In this document: positions 1-10,348 of the stretch, piece by piece | How positions within the stretch are numbered: the first letter of the stretch is position 1 | Layout of the letters: each line of letters opens with the position of its first letter | From: Pelagerythrobacter marinus | GTDB lineage: Bacteria > Pseudomonadota > Alphaproteobacteria > Sphingomonadales > Sphingomonadaceae | Assembly (NCBI RefSeq): GCF_009827515.1 | Contig: NZ_WTYO01000001.1 | Span: forward strand, 353,501 to 417,500 | Reading direction: 5' to 3' | DNA length: 64,000 nt | Notes under the pieces: generated by a model | Told to the model about the DNA's origin: nothing | The model's input: the letters and a program-made list of their open reading frames with translations, nothing else | The model's database searches: none | Translations under genes and position numbers: made by a program

Positions 1-252
1 GCCCCGCGCCGCCGCAACAATGCCGACGGTCCGCCGATGCGGCGCCCTTCCGCGCGCGAGCAGGACAAGGGCGGCGTGCTGGGCGAATACGGCCTGAGCG
101 AAGAGCAGGGCAACGAGATCATCATGGCCGCGCGCGCGCACTGGTTCGAGGACGAGGAACCCGCCGCGCCGGAGGTCGAGAACGAGGAATCGGCCGCCCC
201 GGCCGAAGAGCCCGCCACCGAGGAGGCCGCCGATGCGGACTCCGAACAATGA
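1..252 (+). CDS. nusA: Transcription termination/antitermination factor NusA, C-terminal end (partial)
   Basis: The window opens inside this gene; only the last 83 codons are present, read in frame from base 1. The tail contains GEYGLSEEQGNEIIMAARAHWF followed by a run rich in Glu, Ala and Pro. That matches the last helix-hairpin-helix segment and acidic tail of alphaproteobacterial NusA. NusA binds RNA polymerase and nascent RNA and modulates pausing, termination and antitermination. It leads the nusA-ylxR-infB-rbfA operon, and its stop overlaps the start of the next gene by 20 bases, which implies coupled translation. The identification rests on this tail plus gene order. Confidence 0.9.
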   Translation, partial: APRRRNNADGPPMRRPSAREQDKGGVLGEYGLSEEQGNEIIMAARAHWFEDEEPAAPEVENEESAAPAEEPATEEAADADSEQ

Positions 253-991
253 GCGCCTGACCCCCGACATCGCCGGAGCCGGCGGCGCGGACCGTTCCGC
301 GCCGGAGCGGCGCTGCATCCTCTCCGGGGAGCACGGCGCGCGCCACGCGCTGGTGCGCCTGGCGATCGCGCCCGACGGCCAGGTCCTGCCCGATCCGCTG
401 GCGCGCGCGCCGGGGCGGGGGGCCTGGATCGGCGTTCCGCGCGCGGCGCTGGAACAGGCGATCGCCGGCGGCCGCCTGCGCGGCGCGCTGGCGCGCGCGT
501 TCCGGGGCGCGGCGCTGACCGTGCCGGCGGACCTGCCCGACAGGATCGATGCCGCGCTGGAGCGGGTCCTGCTCGACCGGCTGGGACTCGAAATGCGCGG
601 CGGACACCTTATCTTGGGGTCCGACCGCATTGCCGAACACGCGCGCGCCGGACGGGTCGCGCTGCTGCTCCATGCTGCCGACGCCAGCGAGGACGGGTCG
701 CGAAAGCTCGACCAGGCCTGGCGGGTCGGGCGCGATGCCGAAGGTAGCGGGGAGAGGGGCATTCGCTTGCCACTGGACCGGGCGGCGCTGTCTGTGGCAT
801 TGGGCCGCGACAATGTTGTCCACCTGGCGCTGGCCGACGCGGCCGCGGCCGATCGGATCGGCTCGATCCTGGCGCGCCTGCTGCATTTCAGGGGCCTTGC
901 ACCCGCCGAACATGACGGTGCGCCGGGCTTGCCCGGGGCGCCGGGGTCCACGGTCGCACCCGGGGACGAGCATATCGAGATTGAAGGATAG
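233..991 (+). CDS. YlxR/RnpM-type RNA-binding protein fused to an L7Ae-like domain (DUF448)
   Basis: 252 residues. The N-terminal third carries the YlxR signature: an RRCILSGE stretch followed by a LVRLAI strand and DGQVLPD, then an RGAWIG segment. The C-terminal half, from about residue 105, looks like an L7Ae-like RNA-binding fold. This longer two-domain form is usual in alphaproteobacteria, where Bacillus has only the short YlxR. In Bacillus the short protein is reported to bind RNase P RNA (RnpM); the role here is inferred. It sits between nusA and infB as expected, overlapping nusA and ending 9 bases before infB. Confidence 0.85.
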   Translation: MRTPNNERLTPDIAGAGGADRSAPERRCILSGEHGARHALVRLAIAPDGQVLPDPLARAPGRGAWIGVPRAALEQAIAGGRLRGALARAFRGAALTVPADLPDRIDAALERVLLDRLGLEMRGGHLILGSDRIAEHARAGRVALLLHAADASEDGSRKLDQAWRVGRDAEGSGERGIRLPLDRAALSVALGRDNVVHLALADAAAADRIGSILARLLHFRGLAPAEHDGAPGLPGAPGSTVAPGDEHIEIEG

Positions 992-1000
992 ACGAGTTTT

Positions 1001-3541
<2,541 letters not shown>

Positions 3542-3605
3542 CGCCAGGGGCGGGCGCGGCGTCGCCCGCCCGCGCCGCCGGGTCGATCGTCGCAGGGGGT
3601 AAGGT

Positions 3606-4301
3606 ATGCCGTCGGTTCTCGCCATACGCCACCTGGGCTTCGAGCATCTCGGCGTGTGGCACGGCGCGCTGGAACGGCGCGGGTTCGAAATCGCCTATCG
3701 CGATCCGGCCCGGGCCGATCTTGCGTCGATCGATGCGGCCGAGCCCGATCTCCTGGTCGTGCTCGGCGCGCCGATCGGTGCCTTCGACGACGCGCATTAT
3801 CCGTTCCTGGCCGGCGAGGTGGCGCTGATCGAACGGCGGCTCGCGTCGCGGCGGCCGCTGCTGGGCATCTGCCTGGGCGCGCAGCTCCTGGCCCGGGCGC
3901 TGGGGGCGGGCGTTTCGCCGATGGCGGAAAAGGAAATCGGCTTCGGCCCGCTCACGCTGACCGATGCGGGCGCGGCCTCGCCGCTGCAGTGCCTGGAAGG
4001 GTGGCCGGTGCTGCACTGGCACGGCGACCAGTTCGAGGTGCCCGAAGGCGCGACGCTGCTCGCCGCGAGCGAACGTTGCCCGCACCAGGCCTTCGCCATC
4101 GGCTCGCGGGTGCTGGGCCTGCAATGCCATCTCGAAGCCGATGCCGCGGAGATCGAGGCATGGTTGGTCGGGCATAGCGCCGAGCTGCTGGCGAGCGGCG
4201 GCGATCCGCGCACGATCCGGGCCGACGCGGCGCGGTTCGGCCCGACGCTGGCCGATCGCGCGGAAAAGGTGCTCCATCGCTGGATGGAAGGGTGGGAATA
4301 G
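3606..4301 (+). CDS. Class I glutamine amidotransferase-like protein
   Basis: 231 residues, single domain. It has the class I glutamine amidotransferase triad: nucleophile Cys89 in GICLGAQ, His175 and Glu177 in QCHLEAD. The fold matches stand-alone GMP-synthase-like amidotransferases of the YfeJ type. No synthase partner domain is present, so the ammonia acceptor is unknown. These enzymes hydrolyse glutamine or related gamma-glutamyl amides; the substrate cannot be read from sequence. It lies in the same direction between infB (64-base gap) and rbfA (19-base gap), a place where most relatives have no such gene, so it is probably co-transcribed with the translation operon. Confidence 0.8.
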   Translation: MPSVLAIRHLGFEHLGVWHGALERRGFEIAYRDPARADLASIDAAEPDLLVVLGAPIGAFDDAHYPFLAGEVALIERRLASRRPLLGICLGAQLLARALGAGVSPMAEKEIGFGPLTLTDAGAASPLQCLEGWPVLHWHGDQFEVPEGATLLAASERCPHQAFAIGSRVLGLQCHLEADAAEIEAWLVGHSAELLASGGDPRTIRADAARFGPTLADRAEKVLHRWMEGWE

Positions 4302-4320
4302 AGGATGACAGGCGACTGAC

Positions 4321-4722
4321 ATGGCCGGAAAGCAATCGACCCCCGAACAGCAATCGGTCCGCGTGCTCAAGGTGGGCGAGCGGGTGCGGCATATCCTGTC
4401 CGAACTGCTCGCGCGCGGGGAGGCGCACGACGAGGTGCTGACCGCGCATTCGGTCAGCGTCACCGAAGTGCGGATGACGCCCGACTTGCGCAATGCCAAG
4501 GCTTACGTGAAGCCCCTGCTGGGCGAGGACGAGGCTGCCGTGCTCAAGGCGCTGCGGACCAACACCGCCTTCTTCCAGCGCGAGGTGGCCAGGCGCCTCG
4601 GCCTCAAGTTCGCGCCCCGGCTGCAGTTCCAGCCCGACGAGAGCTTCGACGAGGCCGCGCGGATCGAGCGCCTGCTGAACGACCCGAAAGTCGCGCGCGA
4701 CCTCGACGAAAGCGACGAATGA
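4321..4722 (+). CDS. rbfA: 30S ribosome-binding factor RbfA
   Basis: 133 residues, the usual size. RbfA is a small KH-fold protein that binds the immature 30S subunit and helps finish 16S rRNA 5'-end maturation. Family features are visible: the [17 protein letters not shown] helix, the [21 protein letters not shown] strand region, and the [25 protein letters not shown] end. It closes the nusA-infB block. A strong inverted repeat lies directly after the stop, where it meets the convergent AbgT gene. Confidence 0.95.
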   Translation: MAGKQSTPEQQSVRVLKVGERVRHILSELLARGEAHDEVLTAHSVSVTEVRMTPDLRNAKAYVKPLLGEDEAAVLKALRTNTAFFQREVARRLGLKFAPRLQFQPDESFDEAARIERLLNDPKVARDLDESDE

Positions 4723-4762
4723 CCCAGGGGGCGTCCGGCCGGCGGGCCGGACGCGCCCTGGG
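4723..4762. terminator. Bidirectional terminator-like hairpin between rbfA and the AbgT gene
   Basis: An 18-base-pair inverted repeat, left arm 4723-4740 and right arm 4745-4762, with a GGCG loop and one mismatch. It begins at the base after the rbfA stop and ends just before the convergent AbgT stop. There is no clear T tract, so termination efficiency is uncertain. Confidence 0.6.
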
Positions 4763-4765
4763 CCC

Positions 4766-6409
4766 TTACTCCGCGATCGCCGGGCCGGTCGGCTGGATCG
4801 TCGCCGGGCTTTCGATGAAGACGCCCGCGCCCGGCCCCAGCGGCAGGTCGAGCATGACCCAGCCGATCGTCATGGCCAGGCCGGCCAGCAGCAGCCCGAT
4901 CGAATAGGGCAGCATCGTCGCGGCCAGGCTGCCGAGCCCGAAATCCTTCTGCCAGCGCTGGCAGAAGATCAGGATCAGCGGGAAATAGACCATCAGCGGG
5001 GTGATGATGTTCGTCGCCCCGTCGCCCACGCGGTAGGCGGCAGTCGCCATCTCGGGCGAGATCCCCAGCAGCATCAGCATCGGCACCAGCACCGGGGCGA
5101 GAAGCGCCCATTTCGCGCTGGCCGAGCCGACGAAGATGTTGAGCACGGCCGCGACGACGACGATCGCGCCGAGCAGGGCCCACGAGGGCAGGCCCGAGTT
5201 GCCGAGGAAGTCGGCCCCGTTGACCGCGAGGATCAGGCCCAGGTTCGACCAGGCGAACATCGCGACGAAGTGCGCCGCCGCGAAGGCGAGGACGAGGTAA
5301 TAGGCGAGGTCTTCCATCGCGCCGGCCATCATTTTCACCAGCCCGCGGTGATCGTCGATCGTCCCGGCCGCCTTGCCGTAGGCCCAGCCTGCCAGCAGGA
5401 ACAGGAGGAAGAATCCGGCCACCAGGCTCTGGTAGAACGGCGTCAGCCGCGCTTCGGGCGTTGCGGTCTCGTCGATCAGCGGGGTGCCCGGGCCGAGGGT
5501 GAAGAACAGCCACAGGCCGACCACGAACAACACGGCGAGGCCGGCCATGCGCAGGCCCCGGCGCTCCGGCGCGGTCAGCTCGCGATCGCCTTCGTCGCTC
5601 ACGGCCGGGGCTGCCTCGCCGCGCTGTTCGGGCGAGACACCCTGTCCGGCCATGGCCGCATTCCACGGGCCCAGGCGCGGTTCGATCACGCGATCGGTGA
5701 CGTACCAGATCACCGGCAGGAAGACGCCCGTCATCGCGGCGATGAAATACCAGTTGCCGGCAATGTTGGCGGTGAAATCGCCGAACACGGTTTCGACCGA
5801 AGCCTCGGTAATGCCGAACAGCAGCGCGTCGAGCTGCCCGGGCAGGAGGTTGGCCGAAAAGCCGCCCGAAACGCCGGCGAAAGCGGCCGCGATCCCGGCC
5901 ACCGGGTGCCGGCCCGCGGCGTGGAAGATGATCCCGGCGAGCGGGATCAGCACGACGTAGGCCGCATCGGCGGCGAGGTTGCCGATCATGCCCACCAGCG
6001 CCACGATCGGGGTGAGCAGGAACGTCGGCGCGTTGCGCACGCCCGCGCGCATCGCCGTCCCGAACAGCCCGGCCCGTTCGGCGACACCGGCCCCCAGCAT
6101 GACCACCAGGACATAGCCGAGCGGGTGGAAGTGGGTGAATGTCGCGGGCATTTCGACCCACAGCCGACGGATGTTCTCGGGCGAGAGCAGGCTGGTGGCG
6201 GCGATCACCCGCGCCTGCCCAGTCGCTTCGTCCACCTCGGTCGGGTGGAGCGCCGACCAGCCGAGCAGGCTGGCGATCGCCGAGATCGCGACGAGGCCCG
6301 CGATCAGCCAGAAGAACAGGAACACCGGATCGGGCAGCTTGTTGCCGCTTCGCTCGATCCAGCCGAGAATGCCCTTCTGCGCCGGGGTGGTTGCCGCGTT
6401 GTCTGCCAC
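4766..6409 (-). CDS. AbgT family transporter
   Basis: 547 residues with about a dozen hydrophobic segments. It matches the AbgT family, whose members import p-aminobenzoyl-glutamate (E. coli AbgT) or export sulfonamide-type antimetabolites (MtrF, YdaH). Family features include a GWIERSGNKLPDPVFLFFWL start, GAGVAERAGLFGTAMRAGVR, a GGFSANLLPGQLDALLFG re-entrant hairpin and a second hairpin near YRVGDGATNIITPLMVYFPL. Substrate direction cannot be decided from sequence. It is divergent from a MarR-GNAT regulator across a perfect palindrome, which suggests local repression, possibly by a folate-related or drug-like ligand. Confidence 0.92.
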   Translation of the reverse strand: MADNAATTPAQKGILGWIERSGNKLPDPVFLFFWLIAGLVAISAIASLLGWSALHPTEVDEATGQARVIAATSLLSPENIRRLWVEMPATFTHFHPLGYVLVVMLGAGVAERAGLFGTAMRAGVRNAPTFLLTPIVALVGMIGNLAADAAYVVLIPLAGIIFHAAGRHPVAGIAAAFAGVSGGFSANLLPGQLDALLFGITEASVETVFGDFTANIAGNWYFIAAMTGVFLPVIWYVTDRVIEPRLGPWNAAMAGQGVSPEQRGEAAPAVSDEGDRELTAPERRGLRMAGLAVLFVVGLWLFFTLGPGTPLIDETATPEARLTPFYQSLVAGFFLLFLLAGWAYGKAAGTIDDHRGLVKMMAGAMEDLAYYLVLAFAAAHFVAMFAWSNLGLILAVNGADFLGNSGLPSWALLGAIVVVAAVLNIFVGSASAKWALLAPVLVPMLMLLGISPEMATAAYRVGDGATNIITPLMVYFPLILIFCQRWQKDFGLGSLAATMLPYSIGLLLAGLAMTIGWVMLDLPLGPGAGVFIESPATIQPTGPAIAE

Positions 6410-6502
6410 TGCTCGATCCTCTTGCTCGCTCTCTTCCGCCGATCGCTAGCATCGCCGCGCGGCGATGTCGCCCCGATTAACCGGCGCGGTCCCCAGCCGC
6501 CG

Positions 6503-6537
6503 GCCGATATTAGTTGACGATGGCAACTAATATCGGC
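6503..6537. promoter_or_regulatory. Perfect inverted repeat, probable MarR-type operator
   Basis: Arms GCCGATATTAGTTG (6503-6516) and CAACTAATATCGGC (6524-6537) are exact reverse complements around a 7-base spacer. The core TAGTTG-N7-CAACTA has the size and spacing of MarR-family operators. It lies 11 bases before the MarR-GNAT start and about 95 bases before the divergent AbgT start, so it could control both genes. Binding is inferred. Confidence 0.7.
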
Positions 6538-6548
6538 ACGATCGCGCC

Positions 6549-7478
6549 ATGGCTTCCCCCGAACTTTCGCCGATCGACGAGACCGTCGTCCGCCTCAGGG
6601 CTTTCAACCGCGGTTTCTCGCAGATCATGGGCCTGCTCGAACCGCGCTACATGGGCAGCGAGATGTCGCTGGTCGAGGCGCGCGTGCTGTACGAGATCGC
6701 GCAGCGCCAGCCGGTGCTCGCGCGCGATATCGCGGCCACGCTGCGGCTCGATCCCGGCTATCTCAGCCGGATCGTTCGCCGCATGATCGATCGCGGCCAC
6801 GTGGAGCGGGGGCGGGGGGACGATGCGCGCCAGCGGCCGCTGGTGCTGACCGAGGCCGGGCAGGCGGCCTTCACCGCGCTCGACCGCGAGACGGCGGCCC
6901 GGGCGGCGCGCCTGATCCGCCCGCTGGGCGACGACCGGGCGCGCGAACTGGGCGCCCGGCTGGGCGAAGCCGGGGCGCTGCTCTTTCCCGGCGGTGCGGG
7001 CGAATGGCGCCTGCGGCCGTTCGAGGTCGGCGACATGGGCCTCGTCACCGCGCGGCAGGCGATGTTCTATCACCGGGCTTACGGCTGGGATCGCGGGATG
7101 GAGGCGCTGATCGGCGAGATCACCGCCGCCTTCCTGCGCGATTTCAGGCCCGGGCGCGAACAGTGCTGGATCGCGGAGCGCGACGGGCGGATGCTCGGCT
7201 CGGTCTTCCTGGTGGAGGAGGATGCCGCGACCGCGCGGCTGCGGTTGCTCTATGTCGAGGAAGAGGCGCGCGGCACCGGTATCGGGCGCGCCCTGGTGCG
7301 CCGGTGCAGCGATTTCGCGCGCGAGGCCGGCTATCGCCGGATCGTGCTGTGGACCCACGCCGTGCTGGAAAGCGCGCGCCGCCTCTATGCCTCCGAAGGC
7401 TACCGGATGGTCAGCGAGCACGAGCACGACGATTTCGGCAAGCCGGAGCGGAGCGAGAACTGGGTGCTCGAACTGTGA
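6549..7478 (+). CDS. MarR-type winged-helix regulator fused to a GNAT acetyltransferase
   Basis: 309 residues. Residues 1-145 are a MarR-like winged helix: RVLYEIAQRQPVLARDIAATLRLDPGYLSRIVRRMIDRG is the recognition region and the wing holds DDARQRP. Residues 155-309 are a GNAT domain with an acetyl-CoA loop resembling the canonical R/Q-x-x-G-x-G/A motif in the segment ARGTGIGRALVRR. Such fusions are known, but ligand and acetyl acceptor are generally uncharacterised. The gene begins right after the 35-bp palindrome and is divergent from the AbgT transporter. Autoregulation and control of the transporter are inferred from that layout. Confidence 0.88.
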   Translation: MASPELSPIDETVVRLRAFNRGFSQIMGLLEPRYMGSEMSLVEARVLYEIAQRQPVLARDIAATLRLDPGYLSRIVRRMIDRGHVERGRGDDARQRPLVLTEAGQAAFTALDRETAARAARLIRPLGDDRARELGARLGEAGALLFPGGAGEWRLRPFEVGDMGLVTARQAMFYHRAYGWDRGMEALIGEITAAFLRDFRPGREQCWIAERDGRMLGSVFLVEEDAATARLRLLYVEEEARGTGIGRALVRRCSDFAREAGYRRIVLWTHAVLESARRLYASEGYRMVSEHEHDDFGKPERSENWVLEL

Positions 7479-7531
7479 GCAATCGCGGCCGCGCGATTGG
7501 CAGGCGGGCGGCGGCGGCCTAGCGAGCGGGC

Positions 7532-8110
7532 ATGGCCAAGCTCTATTTCTACTACGCCAGCATGAACGCGGGGAAATCGACCACCCTGCTGCAGGCCGAT
7601 TTCAACTATCGCGAGCGCGGGATGCACACGATGTTGTGGACCGCCGCGCTCGACGACCGCGGCGGGCAGCAGGCGATCGAAAGCCGGATCGGGCTGGGCG
7701 CGGACGCCCACCGCTACGACGCGCAGACCGACTTGTGGCAGCGCGTGACCGCCGCGCACCGCGCCGAACCGGTCGGCTGCGTGCTGGTGGACGAGGCGCA
7801 GTTCCTGACCCGCGAACAGGTCTGGCAATGCGCGCGCCTGGCGGACGAGGCGGGCATTCCCGTGCTCTGTTACGGCCTGCGGACCGATTTCCAGGGCGAG
7901 CTCTTCCCGGGATCGGTCGTCCTGCTGGGGATCGCCGATGCCCTGATCGAGCTGAAAGCCGTGTGCCATTGCGGCCGCAAGGCGACGATGAACCTGCGGG
8001 TCGATGCCGGGGGCGGGGCGGTGCGGCAGGGCGCGCAGACGGAAATCGGCGGCAACGATCGCTACGTCGCGCTGTGCCGCCGCCACTTCTCGCAGGCGCT
8101 GGCCGCGTGA
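7532..8110 (+). CDS. tdk: Thymidine kinase (type II, TK1-like)
   Basis: 192 residues. It phosphorylates thymidine to dTMP in pyrimidine salvage. The P-loop is ASMNAGKSTT near residues 9-18, the DEAQF motif carries the catalytic Glu, and a zinc-binding lasso is suggested by CHC at 145-147 plus Cys and His in ALCRRHF near the C-terminus. Length and motif order match bacterial TK1-like enzymes. It follows the MarR-GNAT gene by 53 bases in the same direction. Confidence 0.93.
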   Translation: MAKLYFYYASMNAGKSTTLLQADFNYRERGMHTMLWTAALDDRGGQQAIESRIGLGADAHRYDAQTDLWQRVTAAHRAEPVGCVLVDEAQFLTREQVWQCARLADEAGIPVLCYGLRTDFQGELFPGSVVLLGIADALIELKAVCHCGRKATMNLRVDAGGGAVRQGAQTEIGGNDRYVALCRRHFSQALAA

Positions 8111-8163
8111 GCGCCAGCCCGACGCGCTTGGCCCTGGCCGTCGCAGCCCCTATCTAGCCCGCC

Positions 8164-8847
8164 ATGACCGAAACCCTGATCCTCGCCGCGATCCTGATCC
8201 CGTGCCTGATCGTCGCGATCGTCTTTCACGAGGTCGCGCATGGCTGGACCGCGCTGGCGCTGGGCGATCCGACGGCGAAGGAGCAGCGGCGCCTGTCGCT
8301 GAACCCCATCCGCCACGTGGACCCGGTCGGCACGCTGATCGTGCCGGGCGCGCTGGCGCTGTTCGGCGGCCCGGTGTTCGGCTGGGCCAAGCCGGTCCCG
8401 GTGCGCAAGGACCGGCTGGACAACCCGCGTTACGGCATGATGGCCGTGGCCGCGGCGGGTCCGGGGACGAACCTGGTGCTCGCCGCCGTGGGCGCGGTCG
8501 TGCTGGGACTGGTCGCGGCCTCGCTCGTCGCGCCGCCGGCCGGTGCAATGGAATGGCTGGTCACCGGCCTCAACTATTTCATCGTCATCAACATCTTCCT
8601 CGCGCTGTTCAACCTCCTGCCGATCCCGCCTTTCGACGGGTCGCATATCGTCGAGGGGCTGCTGCCGCGCTCGATGGCGGCGCAATATGCGCGGCTGCAG
8701 CAGATCGGCATGTTCCTGCTGATCGCGCTGATCGCGATCACCTGGGCCTTCCCCGATAGCGGGGTGATCGAGAACGTCGTCCTGCCCCCGGTCGAGTGGC
8801 TGCGCGAGAAATACCTGATGCTCGCGCTGTGGATCGCCGGTGGCTGA
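8164..8847 (+). CDS. Site-2 protease family (M50) membrane metalloprotease
   Basis: 227 residues, several hydrophobic segments. The zinc site is HEVAH at 22-26 in the first membrane segment, with the third ligand in NLLPIPPFDGS. There is no PDZ domain, so this is the short M50 type (SpoIVFB/YdiL-like) and not RseP. These proteases cut substrates within the membrane; the target is unknown. The last 8 bases overlap truB, so the two are probably co-translated. This position before truB is not standard in alphaproteobacteria. Confidence 0.88.
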   Translation: MTETLILAAILIPCLIVAIVFHEVAHGWTALALGDPTAKEQRRLSLNPIRHVDPVGTLIVPGALALFGGPVFGWAKPVPVRKDRLDNPRYGMMAVAAAGPGTNLVLAAVGAVVLGLVAASLVAPPAGAMEWLVTGLNYFIVINIFLALFNLLPIPPFDGSHIVEGLLPRSMAAQYARLQQIGMFLLIALIAITWAFPDSGVIENVVLPPVEWLREKYLMLALWIAGG

Positions 8848-9844
8848 CCGCGCGGGCAGCCATCCGGCCTCGGGCTGGCTGATCCTCGACAAGCCGCGCG
8901 GCCTCGGTTCGACCCAGGCGGTCGGCGCGGTCAAGCGCAACTTGCGCGAGGGCGGCCATGCGAAAACCAAGGTCGGCCACGGCGGCACGCTCGATCCGCT
9001 GGCCGAAGGCGTCCTGCCGATCGCGCTGGGCGAGGCGACCAAGCTCGCCGGGCGAATGCTCGATGCCAGCAAGGTCTACGAGTTCACGATCGCCTTCGGG
9101 GAGGAAACCGACACGCTCGATGTCGAAGGGGAGGTGACCGCGCGGTCGGGCCGCCGGCCGCCGATCGCCGCGGTGGCGGCGATCCTCGAGCATTTCACCG
9201 GCGAGATCGAGCAGGTTCCGCCCGCCTATTCGGCGGTGAAAGTCGATGGCCGCCGCGCCTACGACCGCGCGCGTGCGGGCGAGGCGGTGGAGATGAAGAC
9301 GCGCACGGTCACGGTCCACGCGCTGTCGCTGGCGAACGGGCGCGAGGAGGCCGCCCCGCGTTCGGCCTTCGCGGCCGAGGCCGGGCGCCCCGACCCGTTC
9401 GATCCGCGCGCGCCGCTGGAGCTGGCCGACAGCGTCACCCTGGTCGCCCACGTTTCGAAAGGCACGTACGTCCGCAGCCTTGCACGGGACATCGCGCACG
9501 CCCTTGGCACGGTGGGGCACGTCACGTACTTGAGGCGCGTGAAGGCCGGCCCGTTCGCGCAGGATCAGGCGATTTCGCTGGACAAGCTGAACGAAATCGG
9601 TAAGGGCGCGCGGCTTGAAGACCTTCTCCTGCCGCTGGAGGCGGGGCTGGACGGTATCCCGGCCCACGATCTCGATCCGGAAAGCGCGCAGGCGGTCCGC
9701 CAGGGCCGGGTCCTTTCCGGAATGCCCCATCCCGACGGGCTCCTGCTCGCGAAATCCGGCGGTGTGCCGGTCGCGCTGATGGAAGTGACGGCGGGGACGG
9801 CGAAAGTCGTCAGGGGCTTCAACATCCCCGATACCGCGGAGTGA
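8840..9844 (+). CDS. truB: tRNA pseudouridine(55) synthase TruB
   Basis: 334 residues. TruB makes the universal pseudouridine 55 in the T loop of tRNAs. The catalytic Asp52 lies in [13 protein letters not shown], followed by the [19 protein letters not shown] strand and a C-terminal segment typical of the family. The stop at 9842-9844 precedes the rpsO ATG by 5 bases. It belongs to the conserved truB-rpsO-pnp block. Confidence 0.96.
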   Translation: MADRAGSHPASGWLILDKPRGLGSTQAVGAVKRNLREGGHAKTKVGHGGTLDPLAEGVLPIALGEATKLAGRMLDASKVYEFTIAFGEETDTLDVEGEVTARSGRRPPIAAVAAILEHFTGEIEQVPPAYSAVKVDGRRAYDRARAGEAVEMKTRTVTVHALSLANGREEAAPRSAFAAEAGRPDPFDPRAPLELADSVTLVAHVSKGTYVRSLARDIAHALGTVGHVTYLRRVKAGPFAQDQAISLDKLNEIGKGARLEDLLLPLEAGLDGIPAHDLDPESAQAVRQGRVLSGMPHPDGLLLAKSGGVPVALMEVTAGTAKVVRGFNIPDTAE

Positions 9845-9849
9845 TACGA

Positions 9850-10119
9850 ATGTCGGTTACCGCCGAGAAGAAGACGGAAATCATCAAGGACAACGCCCGT
9901 GGCAACAGCGACACGGGCAGCCCCGAGGTGCAGGTCGCGATCCTTACCGAGCGTATTCGCAACCTGACCGAACACTTCAAGGATCACCACAAGGACAACC
10001 ATTCGCGCCGCGGCCTGCTGACGATGGTCAACAAGCGGCGCAGCCTGCTCGCCTATCTCAAGAAGAAGGATGTCGAGCGGTACAACGCCCTGATCCAGAA
10101 GCTGGGTCTGCGCAAGTAA
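9850..10119 (+). CDS. rpsO: 30S ribosomal protein S15
   Basis: 89 residues when started at the ATG at 9850, exactly the S15 length. An in-frame GTG at 9841 would add three residues (MIR) and overlap truB, so it is less likely. The sequence is nearly canonical, with [14 protein letters not shown], a [13 protein letters not shown] loop and a C-terminus ending IQKLGLRK. S15 binds the central domain of 16S rRNA early in 30S assembly. A UUCG-loop terminator follows. Confidence 0.97.
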   Translation: MSVTAEKKTEIIKDNARGNSDTGSPEVQVAILTERIRNLTEHFKDHHKDNHSRRGLLTMVNKRRSLLAYLKKKDVERYNALIQKLGLRK

Positions 10120-10131
10120 CGAAGAATGCTT

Positions 10132-10154
10132 CGGCCCGCTTCGGCGGGCCGTTT
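10132..10154 (+). terminator. Intrinsic terminator after rpsO
   Basis: CGGCCCGC, a TTCG tetraloop, GCGGGCCG, then TTT. The 8-bp GC stem with an extra-stable loop starts 12 bases after the rpsO stop. It probably partly separates rpsO from pnp. Confidence 0.8.
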
Positions 10155-10190
10155 CGCATCCACCGCCCGCCCGGGGCAGGTGGCAAGACC

Positions 10191-10208
10191 CTTCCCGCCC
10201 GCGGGAAG
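10191..10208 (+). promoter_or_regulatory. Hairpin in the pnp leader
   Basis: CTTCCCGC and GCGGGAAG are exact inverted repeats only 2 bases apart, giving at least 7 paired bases with a CCCG loop. It lies in the 197-base gap between the rpsO terminator and pnp. In E. coli a leader hairpin here is cut by RNase III for PNPase autoregulation; an equivalent role is only suggested by position. Confidence 0.4.
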
Positions 10209-10348
10209 ACAGCGAAATGGGGGCGCGGCTCGTAATTCGACGGGCATCGCCTTTTGGGGCACGAATGAACGCCCCGCACCGGACCGGGACGGAATCCCCG
10301 GCAGCAAACCCCGCCAGGCAATAGGGCCGGCGGGTCGAAGGAAAACGC

